Shown in pieces: positions 38,738 to 49,760 of a stretch of DNA of 64,000 nucleotides. Numbering within the stretch: the stretch's first letter is position 1; the number at the start of each line of letters is the position of its first letter. Position numbers and translations under genes: made by a program. The stretch is from Perca fluviatilis. Its lineage: Eukaryota; Chordata; Actinopteri; Perciformes; Percidae. Under the pieces are notes generated by a model that worked only from the letters and a program-made list of their open reading frames with translations, had not been told where the DNA came from and searched no databases. The stretch spans positions 1,988,920 through 2,052,919 of the forward strand of contig NC_053119.1 of NCBI RefSeq assembly GCF_010015445.1. The letters run 5' to 3'.

Positions 38738-39607
38738 CATACATACATACACCCATATACATATGTATACATATAGAATAAAAAGTGTGTAGCAACACTC
38801 AAAGGAAAAAGAACAATACCCACACAGTGTTTACAAATATTATAAAAAATACTATTACAATTTCTAATTTCAAAAAATTGTCCGAAAAGGAGCAGGATGA
38901 AGCCGAAGCTTATAATGTTTCCTACCCCTCATTCACTTTAACTTGTTTCTTTTTCATCATATATTTTTACAACAGGATAACCAATATACACAACAATACA
39001 TCTCAACTTTTTCACAATCCAAACCTTTTGTTTTATTTATTTACATTTTATGTAAGTCAACAACCCAATTCCGTAATCCATCACCATAACAATCCTTACA
39101 CTAACCCACCTTCACAATCATCTCTCTTCCTCTTCATATCCTTTTAATTAAGTGTTTTTATATAACTTTTTAAACTTTATTTTATTTGTACAATGTTTAA
39201 GCAACTATAATAAATGTAAAGTAGGCCTATACTATATATATCAGAGTTTAGTCCCTCGCGGCAGCCCTTTGTTGGACTGCTTACAGCTGCAACACTAATA
39301 AATGTGGCGTTGCAACAAAGAATCAGCAGAAACATCTTCCCTCTTCCTTATATCTCAAATCAAATTTTTCAGAAAGTTAAATTCTAACCAATGTTCAGTA
39401 AGTTACGTAAAAGGCACAAAAACAGAGCAAGAGTTCTTTTCAATAATGTTCCTACATTGTTTTAACAGAGATAGTTAAGACTGAAACTAATCCATTGAAA
39501 GGGTGAGAGAACTCCTCATCAGACCAGCTGAAATAAGATGTGTTACCTGAGCTGAAGAGTAGACTGAAGGCTTCACCGTCCTCACGGAGATATGACAACA
39601 GCAGCAT
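32549..39607 (-). CDS. Unrecognised five-exon gene, 222 aa
   Basis: Exons (minus): 39607-39547 ([20 protein letters not shown]), 37925-37893, 37559-37515, 37430-37033 and 32680-32549 ending in TGA (KLKSAKAAA). Joined, they give 669 bases in one frame. The last two exons are most secure: exon 4 runs [17 protein letters not shown] to [10 protein letters not shown] with a clear acceptor and a GTGAGA donor, and exon 5 starts [20 protein letters not shown] in phase 0. The two small exons need the second AG of tandem acceptors (CAGAG and CAGGTTAG), so their exact edges are less sure. No signal peptide, membrane segment or named domain was seen. The C-terminal 45 residues are lysine-rich and helical. 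I do not recognise the family. Intron 4 (4.3 kb) contains a LINE and two L2 pieces in antisense orientation. Confidence 0.68.
32880..33440 (+). mobile_element. L2-type LINE fragment with YADDTQLY reverse-transcriptase motif
   Basis: The plus strand reads [20 protein letters not shown] and continues to IVLGPKYL then a stop at 33,061-33,063. This is the conserved end of an L2/Maui-type reverse transcriptase ORF. A 3' untranslated region follows (gggagcttattccccagagt, then cacccccaaccggcacc) up to the next LINE. 5'-truncated. It lies in intron 4 of the 222-aa gene, antisense to it. Confidence 0.78.
33443..36606 (+). mobile_element. Decayed LINE with endonuclease and reverse transcriptase
   Basis: An apurinic-type endonuclease domain is open at 33,443-34,243 ([37 protein letters not shown]). 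Reverse transcriptase follows in pieces: [20 protein letters not shown] and [12 protein letters not shown] to 35,370, a TAG at 35,371-35,373, then [18 protein letters not shown] and the catalytic FADDTTLF to 35,790, another TAG, a frameshift near 35,925, and a C-terminal part to 36,267. At least two stops and two or three frameshifts make it inactive. The tail is an AATGAATGAAATAAATAAA-type repeat. Motifs fit the Jockey/CR1 supergroup of non-LTR retrotransposons; the exact clade is not assigned. Confidence 0.88.
36630..37016 (+). mobile_element. L2-type LINE 3' end with (TTGAAA)n tail
   Basis: Repeats the 3' region seen at 33,105-33,350 (TGGGGAGCTTATTC, then CACCCCCAACAGGCACCATC) and ends in ATTGAAATTGAAATTGAA. 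The tail stops 16 bases from the splice donor of exon 4 of the 222-aa gene. Confidence 0.75.
37017..37032 (-). promoter_or_regulatory. Splice donor of exon 4 abutting a LINE tail
   Basis: On the minus strand the donor GTGAGAAGTTACAG is followed at once by the (TTCAAT)n tail of an L2 fragment. The donor itself is intact. Confidence 0.6.
38151..38408. mobile_element. TTAA-flanked MITE (piggyBac-like), copy 5
   Basis: TTAACCCTCCTGTTGTTCTC at the left and GACAACACGAGGCTTAA at the right. The inner motif is GGTCAAATTTGACCC. Lies in intron 1 of the 222-aa gene. Confidence 0.72.
38500..38748. repeat. (ACATAT)n/(AT)n compound microsatellite
   Basis: Alternating ACATAC, ATATAC and pure AT blocks about 250 bp long in intron 1 of the 222-aa gene. 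Open frames through it are Tyr/Ile/Thr low-complexity artefacts. Confidence 0.92.
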
Positions 39608-39709
39608 GGCGACTCTTCCTCTCTGTGATGCCTTCAAGTGCTCTTCAGATTTTGCAGCATTTCCTTTCAGTCATCAGTTCAGGGGAAGCTGTGGAAATAT
39701 TGACATCTG

Positions 39710-40005
39710 GTGGTAGAAAGCATCTCCTACAGGGAGAATAATGTCTATCTGCTGGTAGAAAGCATCTCCTACAGGGAGAATAAAGTCTATCTGCTGGTAG
39801 AAAGCATCTCCTACAGGGAGAATAAAGTCTATCTGCTGGTAGAAAACATCTCCTACAGGGAGAATAAAGTCTATCTGCTGCTAGAAATCATCTCCTACAG
39901 GGAGAATAAAGTCTATCTGCTGGTAGAAAACATCTCCTACAGGGAGAATAAAGTCTATCTGCTGGTAGAAAGTATCTCCTACAGAGAGAATAAAGTCTAT
40001 CTGCT
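39710..40005. repeat. 42-bp minisatellite, locus 2 (about 7 copies)
   Basis: Same unit as 14.4 kb (CATCTCCTACAGGGAGAATA block). It begins about 100 bp upstream of the ATG of the 222-aa gene, so it may lie in its promoter or 5'UTR. Left flank gtcatcagttcag is shared with locus 1. Confidence 0.95.
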
Positions 40006-40008
40006 CTG

Positions 40009-40022
40009 TCTGTCTGTCTGTC

Positions 40023-40111
<89 letters not shown>
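40009..40111. repeat. (CTGT)n(TG)n microsatellite
   Basis: CTGT repeats pass into about 42 TG units directly after the minisatellite. Confidence 0.95.
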
Positions 40112-40113
<2 letters not shown>

Positions 40114-40203
40114 GTGACCAGTCTGAGTCAAGTCTGAAGTCAGCTGTGTGTGCGACTCAAGTGTGACTCTAGTCCGAGTCTCAGACTCCAGTCCCCCATC
40201 TCT

Positions 40204-40204
<1 letters not shown>

Positions 40205-40240
<36 letters not shown>
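40205..40240. repeat. (TG)n microsatellite
   Basis: About 17 TG units between a CCCCATCTCTGG motif and the GGTTAGGG-type repeat. Confidence 0.9.
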
Positions 40241-40241
<1 letters not shown>

Positions 40242-40243
40242 GG

Positions 40244-40583
40244 CTTGTTTAACTATAATTGTGGGTTCCAAAAACCGGGAGTCCAGTATACTTGTGGGGT
40301 CCCGAAAGCTTTGTGGGGCCAAAATGCTGGACCCCCAAGTTTAAAGGGCTGTTTGAGGGTTAAGACTTGGTTTTAGGATTAGGGATAGAATTAGGTTATG
40401 CTTAAGGTTAGGGTAAGGGTTAAGGTTAAGGTTAGACATTTAGTTGTGATGGGTAAGGTTAGGGTAAGGGTTAAGGTTAGGCATCTAGTTGTGATGGTTA
40501 AGGTTAGGGTAAGGGTTAAGGTTAGGCATCTAGTTGTGATGGTTAAGGTTAGGGTAAGGGGCTAGGGAATGCATTATGTCAAT
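40244..40583. repeat. GGTTAGGG-type repeat, left part of split copy
   Basis: Matches 18,100-18,370 (CTTGTGGGGTCC, AAGGTTAGGGTAAGGG, GCATCTAGTTGTGATGG). It stops at GCATTATGTCAAT and continues with GACGGGTCCCCACAAA at 46,308, after a 5.7-kb transposon. Confidence 0.9.
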
Positions 40584-41060
40584 AGCTATGTTTCCATCGA
40601 CCTGTTTTTATCCGAATTAAGTGACATTGAATGAAAAATGCTGTCATGGAAACAGTAAAATCCGATTGAATTTCATGAATTTCGACTCAAAGAAAATATG
40701 TTCGATCTCATCGGATTTTCTCTTGATCGATATACGGCTTATGCGATAAACGCTGATGGAAACGTTATTTGCCGAATAAATAATGAATTGCGATTAAGTT
40801 TTAGGTCATTTTATGGTTGCAACCCCCAATAAAACGAAGAAGAAGAAATTTCAGTTCATTTCCGCCCAGTATTTCCGCTCTGTTTGCACACATGACAAGG
40901 GGGCAACAAAAACAGATGTAAGTGGACAAACGAGGAGACGAGATACTTTTTTAATTTAATTTACCAGAAAAATATAACAGCTTTTTTAGATAGCAAAAAT
41001 CTAAGAAACGCCATCATTTATCAGGAGCTCGCGAAGGAAATGACCAACAAAGGTTGTGAC

Positions 41061-41785
41061 AGGGGCATTCTAAAACGCTTAACGTGAAAAAGCTTAACGT
41101 GGTTTAATGTATCTAAACAACGATGATCATCACCAGATTTATCATGGTCATATCTTGTCATGAATACTTAAGCCTGTGAAAAAAACTAAATCGAAATCCA
41201 ACGATTATAGAAGTTATCTCACGTTAATGTTTTCTTCATCAGTGGCCGTATGGCGAGGAAAAAGCTTAACGTGGTTTAATGTACCTAAACAATGATCAAT
41301 CATCACCAAATTTCTCTCTCATATTACCCATCATAACCACGGAAAACTGTCAAATAATCCAACCCAATGTCCAATTATTATGGACGTTATCTGACATAAA
41401 GCGTTTCTGCTTCACGGCAGCGGAGCGGCTGGGGGTTGACTCTCCACGGTTCTCATTGGCTTTATGAGTCCTAATGTGAAAAAGCTTTAACATGGTTTAA
41501 TGTATCTAAACAACGATCAATCATCACCAAAAAATCCTCTTCTATATTGCTCATCATAACCACTTAAAACGGTCAAATCTAACCCAATGTCCAAATATTA
41601 TGGACGTTATCTGACACATTAACGTGAGATAACTTCTATAATCGTTGGATTTCGATTTAGTTATTTTGACAGGCTTAAGTGTTCACGACAAGATATGACC
41701 ACGATACATCTGGTGATGACTGATCTTTGTTTAGATATTAAACCAGGTAAAGCTTTTTCACGTTAAGCGTTTTAGAATGTCCCTT
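41061..41785. mobile_element. Palindromic element splitting the Myb-like frame
   Basis: The left end GGGGCATTCTAAAACGCTTA and its inverse TAAGCGTTTTAGAATGTCCC at the right extend for more than 100 bp with internal repeats of AAAAGCTTAACGTGGTTTAA. It interrupts the Myb-like coding stretch of the surrounding Harbinger element. No clear target duplication was found. Confidence 0.75.
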
Positions 41786-41967
41786 ACAACAAGCCGTGGG
41801 ACGTCCTGCGGAGTAAATGGAAGGAGCTCAAACAGCGATACACGGCTCAAAAAAGAGAGTTGTCTCTCAGCAGTGCCGGAGGGAAAATAAAAAGCATGTT
41901 CCACCTTTTTGATGAGCTGGATCAGATCCTCGGCCAAAGGTCCATCGTAGCTTATAGCTTGGCTTCT

Positions 41968-44900
41968 AAGGCCGGTTACACACTGCACGCGTCTCGCGAG
42001 CGTGGCGTTTCTGTTGCGTCTCAGCTGCGTGTCAGCTGCGTGGATTTTTCTGCGTCCTACATACCAGAAGCGTGTCTGACGCGGCGCTGCTCCTGCTGCT
42101 AGGTAACAGGGAGGGCTGATCTCGGGACATAGTGCCGACAGATTCAAGCTCTGATAAATGGGTAAGTGGGCTGTCTGAACAACTTAGTGTAGCTGTAAAG
42201 AGCCGATATAGCCTATCTGATGTTGGACCGTCACTCAGAACACACACTACGTTGTTATAGTAGCCTATCCTACCCTTTATATATAGTAGCCTATCCTACC
42301 CTTTATATATAGTAGCCTATCCTACCCTTTATATATAGTAGCCTATCCTACCCTTTATATATAGTAGCCTATCCTACCCTTTATGTATAGTAGCCTATCC
42401 TACCCTTTATGTATAGTAGCCTATCCTACCCTTTATATATAGTAGCCTATCCTACCCTTTATATATAGTAGCCTATCCTACCCTTTATATATAGTAGCCT
42501 ATCCTACCCTTTATATATAGTAGCCTATCCTACCCTTTAATATGTAGCCTATCCTACCCTTTATATATAGTAGCCTATCCACACCCTTTATGTATAGTAG
42601 CCTATCCCTACCCTTTATATAGTAGCCTATCCTACCCTTTTATATATTGTAGCCTATCTACCCTTTATATATTGTAGCCTATCCTACCCTTTATATATAG
42701 TAGCCTATCCTACCCTTTATATATAGTAGCCTATCCTACCCTTTATATATTGTAGCCTATCCTACCCTTTATATATAGTAGCCTATCCTACCCTTTATAT
42801 ATAGTAGCCTATCCTACCCTTTATATATAGTAGCCTATCCTACCCTTTATATATTGTAGCCTATCCTACTCTTTATATATTGTAGCCTATCCTACTCTTT
42901 ATATATAGTAGCCTATCCTACCCTTTATATATAGTAGCCTATCCTACCCTTTATATATTGTAGCCTATCCTACTCTTTATATATTGTAGCCTATCCTACT
43001 CTTTATATATAGTAGCCTATCCTACCCTTTATATATTGTAGCCTATCCTACCCTTTATATATTGTAGCCTATCCTACTCTTTATATATTGTAGCCTATCC
43101 TACTCTTTATATATAGTAGCCTATCCTACCCTTTATACATAGTAGCCTATCCTACCCTTTATATATAGTAGCCTATCCTACCCTTTATATATTGTAGCCT
43201 ATCCTACCCTTTATATATTGTAGCCTATCCTACTCTTTATATATTGTAGCCTATCCTACCCTTTATATATAGTAGCCTATCCTACCCTTTATATATAGTA
43301 GCCTATCCTACCCTTTATATATTGTAGCCTATCCTACTCTTTATATATAGTAGCCTATCCTACCCTTTATATATAGTAGCCTATCCTACCCTTTATATAT
43401 TGTAGCCTATCCTACCCTTTATATATTGTAGCCTATCCTACCCTTTATATATAGTACCTACCATCCCCTTTATATATATAGCCTATCCTACCCTTTTATA
43501 TAGTAGCTAATATATAGTAGCCTATCCCTACCACCACATATATAGTGCTATCCTACCCTTTATATATAGTACTATCCTACCCTTTATATATTAGCCTATC
43601 CCACCCTTTATAGTAGTATCTACCCTTTATATATTGTACTTCCTCCTTTTGTATATATTACTCACCCTTTATAGTAGCCTATCCTACCCTTTATATATAG
43701 TAGCTATCCCCCCTTTATATATGTAGCTATCCCACCTTTATAGTGTATCCTACCCTTCTTTATATATAGTAGCTATCCTATCTTTTATATATTGTAGCCT
43801 ATCCCACTTTTATATATAGTAGCCTATCCTACCCCTTTATATATAGTAGCCTATCCTACTCCCCTTTTATATATTGTAGCCTATCCTACTTTTTTATATA
43901 TAGTAGCCTATCCCACCCTTTATATATAGTAGCCCATCCTACTTTTATATATTGTAGCCTATCCTACCCCTTTTATATATATTGTAGCCTATCCTACCCT
44001 CTTTATATATTGTAGCCTATCCTACTTTTATATATAGTAGCCTATCCTACCCTTTATATATATTGTAGCCTATCCTACCCTTTTATATATTGTAGCCTAT
44101 CCTACCCCTTTTATATATTGTAGCCTATCCTACTTTTATATATAGTAGCCTATCCTACCCTTTATATATTGTAGCCTATCCTAACTTTTTATATATATTG
44201 TAGCCTATCCTACTTCTTTTATATATTGTAGCCTATCCTACTCTTTTATATATTGTAGCCTATCCTACTCTTTTATATATAGTAGCCTATCCCCCACTTT
44301 TTATATATTGTAGCCTATCCTACCCTTTTATATATTGTAGCCTATCCTACTTCCTTTATATATAGTAGCCTATCCTACCCTTTATGTATAGTAGCCTATC
44401 CTACCCTTTATATATATGTAGCCTATCCTACCCTTTTATATATATTGTAGCCTATCCCACTCTTTATATATAGTAGCCTATCCTACCCCTTTTATATAGT
44501 AGCCTATCCTACCCCTTTATATATAGTAGCCTATCCCACCCCTTTATATATTGTAGCCTATCCTACTTTTATATAGTAGCCTATCCTACCCTTTATATAT
44601 AGTAGCCTATCCTACCCCTTTATGTATAGTAGCCTATCCTACCCTTTATATATTGTAGCCTATCCTACTCTTTATATATAGTAGCCTATCCTACCCTTTA
44701 TATATAGTAGCCTATCCTACCCTTTATATATTGTAGCCTATCCTACTCTTTATATATAGTAGCCTATCCTACCCTTTATATATAGTAGCCTATCCTACTC
44801 TTTATATATTGTAGCCTATCCTACCCTTTATATATTGTAGCCTATCCTACCCTTTATATATTGTAGCCTATCCTACTCTTTATATATAGTAGCCTATCCT

Positions 44901-46022
44901 ACCCTTTATATATAGTAGCCTATCCTACCCTTTTATGTATAGTAGCCTATCCTACCCTTATATATATGTAGCCTATCCTACCCCTTTATATATTGTAGCC
45001 TATCCTACTCTTTTATATATAGTAGCCTATCCTACCCCTTTATGTATAGTAGCCTATCCCACCCTTTATATATAGTAGCCTATCCTACCCTTTATATATA
45101 TTGTAGCCTATTCTACCTTTATATATAGTAGCCTATCCTACCCTTTATATATTGTAGCCTATCCTACCTTTTATATATATAGTAGCCTATCCTACCCTTT
45201 ATATAATAGTAGCCTATCCTAACCTTTTATGTATAGTAGCCTATCCTACTTTTTTATATATTGTAGCCTATCCTACCCTTTATATATTGTAGCCTATCCT
45301 ACTCTTTATATATAGTAGCCTATCCTACCCTTTATATATTGTAGCCTATCCTACTCTTTATATATAGTAGCCTATCCTACCCTTTATATATTGTAGCCTA
45401 TCCTACCCTTTATATATAGTAGCCTATCCTACCCTTTATATATTGTAGCCTATCCTACCCTTTATATATTGTAGCCTATCCTACTCTTTATATATAGTAG
45501 CCTATCCTACCCTTTATATATAGTAGCCTATCCTACCCTTTATATATAGTAGCCTATCCTACCCTTTATGTATAGTAGCCTATCCTACCCTTTATGTATA
45601 GTAGCCTATCCTACCCTTTATGTTTAGTAGCCTATCCTACCCTTTATATATAGTAGCCTATCCTACCCTTTATATATAGCCTACTGATTTGATTAAAGCA
45701 AGACAACATCGGCAGTATTGACTGCAAAATATGTTACAGAATATTTAGTTCTGTATGACTGTGCAATATTTCAATATATCTACATTGATGTCAAAACCTA
45801 GACTTTCAAACATCAATATGTCATTTATTAATATGTATTTGTGTCTAAATGACATAAAAACATATTTTCCTATTCTATTTTGCCTGGAAACGCTTCCAAC
45901 ACGCTCGCGTCTCGCGTGAAAAATAGGCGTCGGTTCCATTTAGGGTTCTATTTCTAAATATAAACGGACACGCCACGCAGCTGAAACGCTCGCGTGACGC
46001 TTCCAGTGTGTAACCGGCCTTA
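41968..46022. mobile_element. Palindromic DNA element (copy B) containing a giant satellite array
   Basis: Ends AAGGCCGGTTACACACTG and CAGTGTGTAACCGGCCTT are perfect inverted repeats. Flanking parts match copy A at 2,810-4,197, including the TA site (TATTCTATTTTGCC) where copy A has its Tc1 insert. The middle is almost wholly a 26-bp tandem array. No transposase. Confidence 0.78.
42257..45685. repeat. 26-bp tandem array, about 3.4 kb
   Basis: Unit GTAGCCTATCCTACCCTTTA followed by TATATA, roughly 130 copies. Edges are nearly perfect, with two main variants (TATATAGT and TATATTGT; CCCTTT and CTCTTT). Copies between about 43,440 and 45,250 are riddled with one-base indels and homopolymer changes. 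Confidence 0.97.
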
Positions 46023-46343
46023 TATTAACAACAACAACTACTTCTGTCTAGCAAAACTTAGTTCGCAAAAGTTTGCTTGAATCTTGTGCGATTCAGTGCA
46101 AAAATGAATGGAAAAACCTTAAAATGTTCAAATCAATTCGATATACCAATTTAATCGCAAAACAGCATGTGACGTCATTACGCAACAGGTTTGTATTCGC
46201 TTCAAAGCCGTTGGATGGAAACACACTTCCACACTCAGCTTTATTCACGAGTTTTTTTACCAAACTTCAGATAATTCGATTGACAAGTGGATGGAGACTT
46301 AGCTAATGACGGGTCCCCACAAAAATAGTGCCACAAACCTGTT

Positions 46344-46457
<114 letters not shown>

Positions 46458-46800
46458 TATTTGGCCACTTAAATATAAAAATATGAAACAGTACTCTGTG
46501 TCACACAATAAAGCCCAAGACTTATTTCCATTGTGTACCAAATCCATAGAACCGTGTAATGCCCCATCAGAGAGTTTTCTGACTGTATTTCTCTTCCCTC
46601 CAACAGGTAGACTACCTAGAACCAGAACCCTGCTAAGAGATACTAGTAGTAACGTGAAGTCAGACTTGAGTTCATAGCTGTAACAAGCAGAGACCTTTCA
46701 TTTGATCGTAGCTGAAAATATCGTTTAGCTTTTGTGATTAAAATAGTAATGTGTAAACATGTTATAATGTGTGAATATGTTTGGTGGAGCTCTGCTTGTA
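46458..46800. other. Intergenic, no gene seen
   Basis: Single-copy-looking sequence without supported exons, ahead of the CTCF-like and CRE motifs. Confidence 0.5.
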
Positions 46801-46814
46801 GCTCCTGCTGATGT

Positions 46815-46829
46815 CCACCAGAGGGCGCC
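46815..46829 (+). promoter_or_regulatory. CTCF-like motif (15 of 15)
   Basis: CCACCAGAGGGCGCC matches the CTCF consensus CCASYAGRKGGCRSY at every position. A CRE lies two bases downstream. Sequence match only. Confidence 0.5.
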
Positions 46830-46830
46830 A

Positions 46831-46838
46831 TGACGTCA
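46831..46838. promoter_or_regulatory. Perfect CRE palindrome
   Basis: TGACGTCA is the full cAMP-response element, immediately after the CTCF-like site. No transcription start is identified nearby. Confidence 0.35.
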
Positions 46839-46839
46839 C

Positions 46840-47285
46840 TAACAGCTCAGAGATGAAAACAAACATGGGAATTTGGCTTACTTTGATTGTTCTTTATTTT
46901 GGTATTTCTCTCTAAAATAACAAATGACAACATTAACAATAATCCGTAACATTATAATTCATCATGTCATTGTTTTTAACAGTTAAAATAACTTTTAACT
47001 GAAGTTTAATCTCCCGTTCATCACTGCTGGTGGTTATATAATGGTACTGCTCCTCTGATCTCTGTTGTCAGAGTCTTTCTGCTTCTACAGGAGGTTTGAA
47101 GTCTCTTACATTAGCAGACTGAATGTTGATATGTATTTGGCTAAAGCAGCAGCCACAGCACTGAGAGCTTTCAGCTGATGGGATTTTGAAGACAGCAGAG
47201 GCCTGTACTACGAATCCAGATCAACATGCCCTGGATTTCCTTCAGTTCCCTGGCTTCACCTAACCTAACAAACACGGTCCTGCAT
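46840..47285. other. Intergenic, no gene seen
   Basis: AT-rich to mixed sequence with no supported exon, leading into the third 42-bp array. Confidence 0.5.
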
Positions 47286-47307
47286 AATCTGTGTCACGAC
47301 GGTGGTT

Positions 47308-47865
47308 ATCAGAGAATAAAGTCTATCTGCTGGTAGAAAACATCTCCTACAGGGAGAATAAAGTCTATCTGCTGGTAGAAAACATCTCCTACAGGGAGAA
47401 TAAAGTCTATCTGCTGGTAGAAAACATCTCCTACAGGGAGAATAAAGTCTATCTGCTGGTAGAAAACATCTCCTACAGGGAGAATAAAGTCTATCTGCTG
47501 GTAGAAAGTATCTCCTACAGGGAGAATAAAGTCTATCTGCTGGTAGAAAACATCTCCTACAGGGAGAATAAAGTCTATCTGCTGGTAGAAAACATCTCCT
47601 ACAGGGAGAATAAAGTCTATCTGCTGGTAGAAAACATCTCCTACAGGGAGAATAAAGTCTATCTGCTGGTAGAAAACATCTCCTACAGGGAGAATAAAGT
47701 CTATCTGCTGGTAGAAAGTATCTCCTACAGGAGAATAAAGTTACCATTTGCGGTAGAAAGCATCTCCTACAGGGAGAGAATAAAGTCTATCTGCTGGTAG
47801 AAAGCATCTCCTACAGGGAGAATAAAGTCTATCGTGAAATATCTCCTACAGGAGGATAATGTCTA
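47308..47865. repeat. 42-bp minisatellite, locus 3 (about 13 copies)
   Basis: Same unit as 14.4 and 39.7 kb. The first ten copies are near identical; the last three carry indels (ACAGGAGAATAAAGTTACC and others), so the array decays to the right. Confidence 0.95.
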
Positions 47866-47931
47866 CTCTGGTAGTATTCTTCTTCTTGTATGTATAAAAT
47901 GTATCTGGTTGTGTATGGAAAGTATCTTTTT

Positions 47932-47934
<3 letters not shown>

Positions 47935-48000
<66 letters not shown>

Positions 48001-48176
48001 ATGTGTGTGTGTTGTGTGTGTGTGTGTGTGTGTCTCTGTTTATGTGTGTGTGTGTGTGTCTCTGTTTTTTTGTGTGTGTGTGTGTGTGTGTGTGTTACTC
48101 TGTGTGTGTGTGTGTGTGTGTGTGTCTGTCTCTGTGTGTGTGTTACTCGGTGTGTGTGTGTGTGTGTGTGTCTCTT

Positions 48177-48217
<41 letters not shown>

Positions 48218-48290
48218 ATGTGTGTGTGCAGTCAAACCATGGCAGGTCTGTGTGTGTGTGTGTGTGTGTTTGTGTGTGCTGTCTGTGTGT

Positions 48291-48322
<32 letters not shown>

Positions 48323-48415
48323 TTGTGTGTGTGTCTGTGTGTGTGTCTGTCTGTGTGTGTGTGTGTGTGTTTTTCTGTGTGTGTGTCTGTCTGTGTGTGT
48401 GTGTGTGTGTGTGTG
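47935..48415. repeat. Compound (TG)n microsatellite
   Basis: TG runs interrupted by TCTCTG, TTACTC and a CAAACCATGGCAGGTCTG block at about 48,233. That block matches the intron-2 sequence of the stefin genes. Confidence 0.95.
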
Positions 48416-48534
48416 AGCATGCCAAAACTGTTGAAATTTACAGCTATATTTTGATTTCTTTGCGAGAACACCACCTTCACCTTCATTTTTATCGGCTCGC
48501 TTTCGGGTCTGAACTTTCCGCGAAGCAGAGATCA

Positions 48535-49615
48535 TTGAGGGTTATAGGTTGCCAGGTTGAGGGTTATAGGTTGCCAGGTTGAGGGTTATAGGTTGCCAGG
48601 TTGAGGGTTATAGGTTGCCAGGTTGAGGGTTATAGGTTGCCAGGTTGAGGGTTATAGGTTGCCAGGTTGAGGGTTATAGGTTGCCATGTTGAGGGTTATA
48701 GGTCGCCAGGTTGAGGCCAGGCCATGTTGAGGGTTATAGGTTGCCAGGTTGAGGATTATAGGTTGCCAGGTTGGAGGTTACAGGTTGCCAGGTTGAGGGT
48801 TACAGGTTGCCAGGTGAGGGTTATAGGTTGCCAGGTTGAGGTTTTAGGTTGCCGTGTTGAGGGTTACAGGCTGCCAGGTTGAGGGTTATAGGTCTGCCAG
48901 GTTGAGGGTTACAGGTTGCCAGGTTGAGGGTTATAGGTTGCCAGGTTGCCAGGTTGAGGGTTATAGGTTGCCAGGTTGAGGGTTACAGGCTGCCGGTTTG
49001 AGGGTTACAGGTTGCCAGGTTGAGGTTATTGCAAGTTGCCAGTTGAGGGTTGTAGGTTGCCAGGTTGAGGGTTACAGGTTGCCAGGTTGAGGCTTAGAAG
49101 GTTGCCAGGTTGAGGGTTACAGGGTGCCAGGTTGAGGGTTATAGGTTGCCGGTTTGAGGGTTACAGGTTGCCAGGTTGAGGGTTACAGGTTGCCAGGTTG
49201 AGGGTTGCAGGTTGCCAGGGTTGCCGTTGAGGTTATAGGTTGCCAGGTTGAGGGTTACAGGTTGCTGGGTTGAGGGTTACAGGTTGCCGGGTTGAGGGTT
49301 ATAGGTTGCCAGGTTGAGGGTTACAGGTTGCGCAGGTTGAGGTTATTAGGTTGCCAGGTTGAGGGTTATAGGTTGCCAGGTTGAGGGTTACAGGTTGCCA
49401 GGTTGAGGGTTATAGGTTGCCAGGTTGAGGGTTACAGGTTGCCAGGTTGAGGTTACAGGTTGCCAGGTTGCCAGGTTGAGGGTTATAGGTTGCCAGGTTG
49501 AGGGTTACAGGTTGCCAGGTTGAGGGTTACAGGTTGCCAGGTTGAGGGTTACAGGTTGCCAGGTTGAGGGTTATAGGTTGCCAGGTTGAGGGTTACAGGT
49601 TGCCAGGTTAAGGTG
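48535..49615. repeat. 22-bp minisatellite, about 49 copies
   Basis: Unit TTGAGGGTTATAGGTTGCCAGG with T/C alternation (TATAGG or TACAGG). The left third is clean while the middle (48,700-49,350) holds many small indels. Confidence 0.96.
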
Positions 49616-49760
49616 ACTAACGGGTTGAACATTGTATATGGTGGATTGTGTGAATAGGGTGCGTTTCATACAAGATCTGGCAACTAGTCAACATTAGTCA
49701 AACATATTGGTGTGATTATTGATAAAGGAGTTTGGGCCGTGCTGCAAATTACAGGAGTTT

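Larger units (their letters stand above)
40584..46304 (+). mobile_element. PIF/Harbinger-type element with Myb-like gene remnant and nested insertions
   Basis: Ends AGCTATGTTTCCATCGAC and, inverted, AGCTAAGTCTCCATCCAC match at 15 of 18. A 3-bp AAT duplication (40,581-40,583 and 46,305-46,307) interrupts a repeat whose unbroken copy (GTCAATGACGGGTCC) is at 18.37 kb. Internally the plus strand encodes a Myb/SANT-like protein in two pieces, ITAFLDSKNLRNAIIYQELA at about 40,974-41,060 and KPWDVLRSKWKELKQRYTAQ onward at 41,794-41,950, of the kind that accompanies Harbinger transposases. No transposase is seen. The rest is two later insertions. Confidence 0.8.

Noticed and set aside
42257..45685. 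CRISPR-like regular array
   Set aside because: Units are directly adjacent 26-bp copies with no unique spacers, in vertebrate DNA. It is a satellite.
47265..47800. Open frames of 160-169 codons on both strands over the 42-bp array
   Set aside because: Both strands are open because the 42-bp unit lacks stops in those frames. It is a minisatellite, not a gene.
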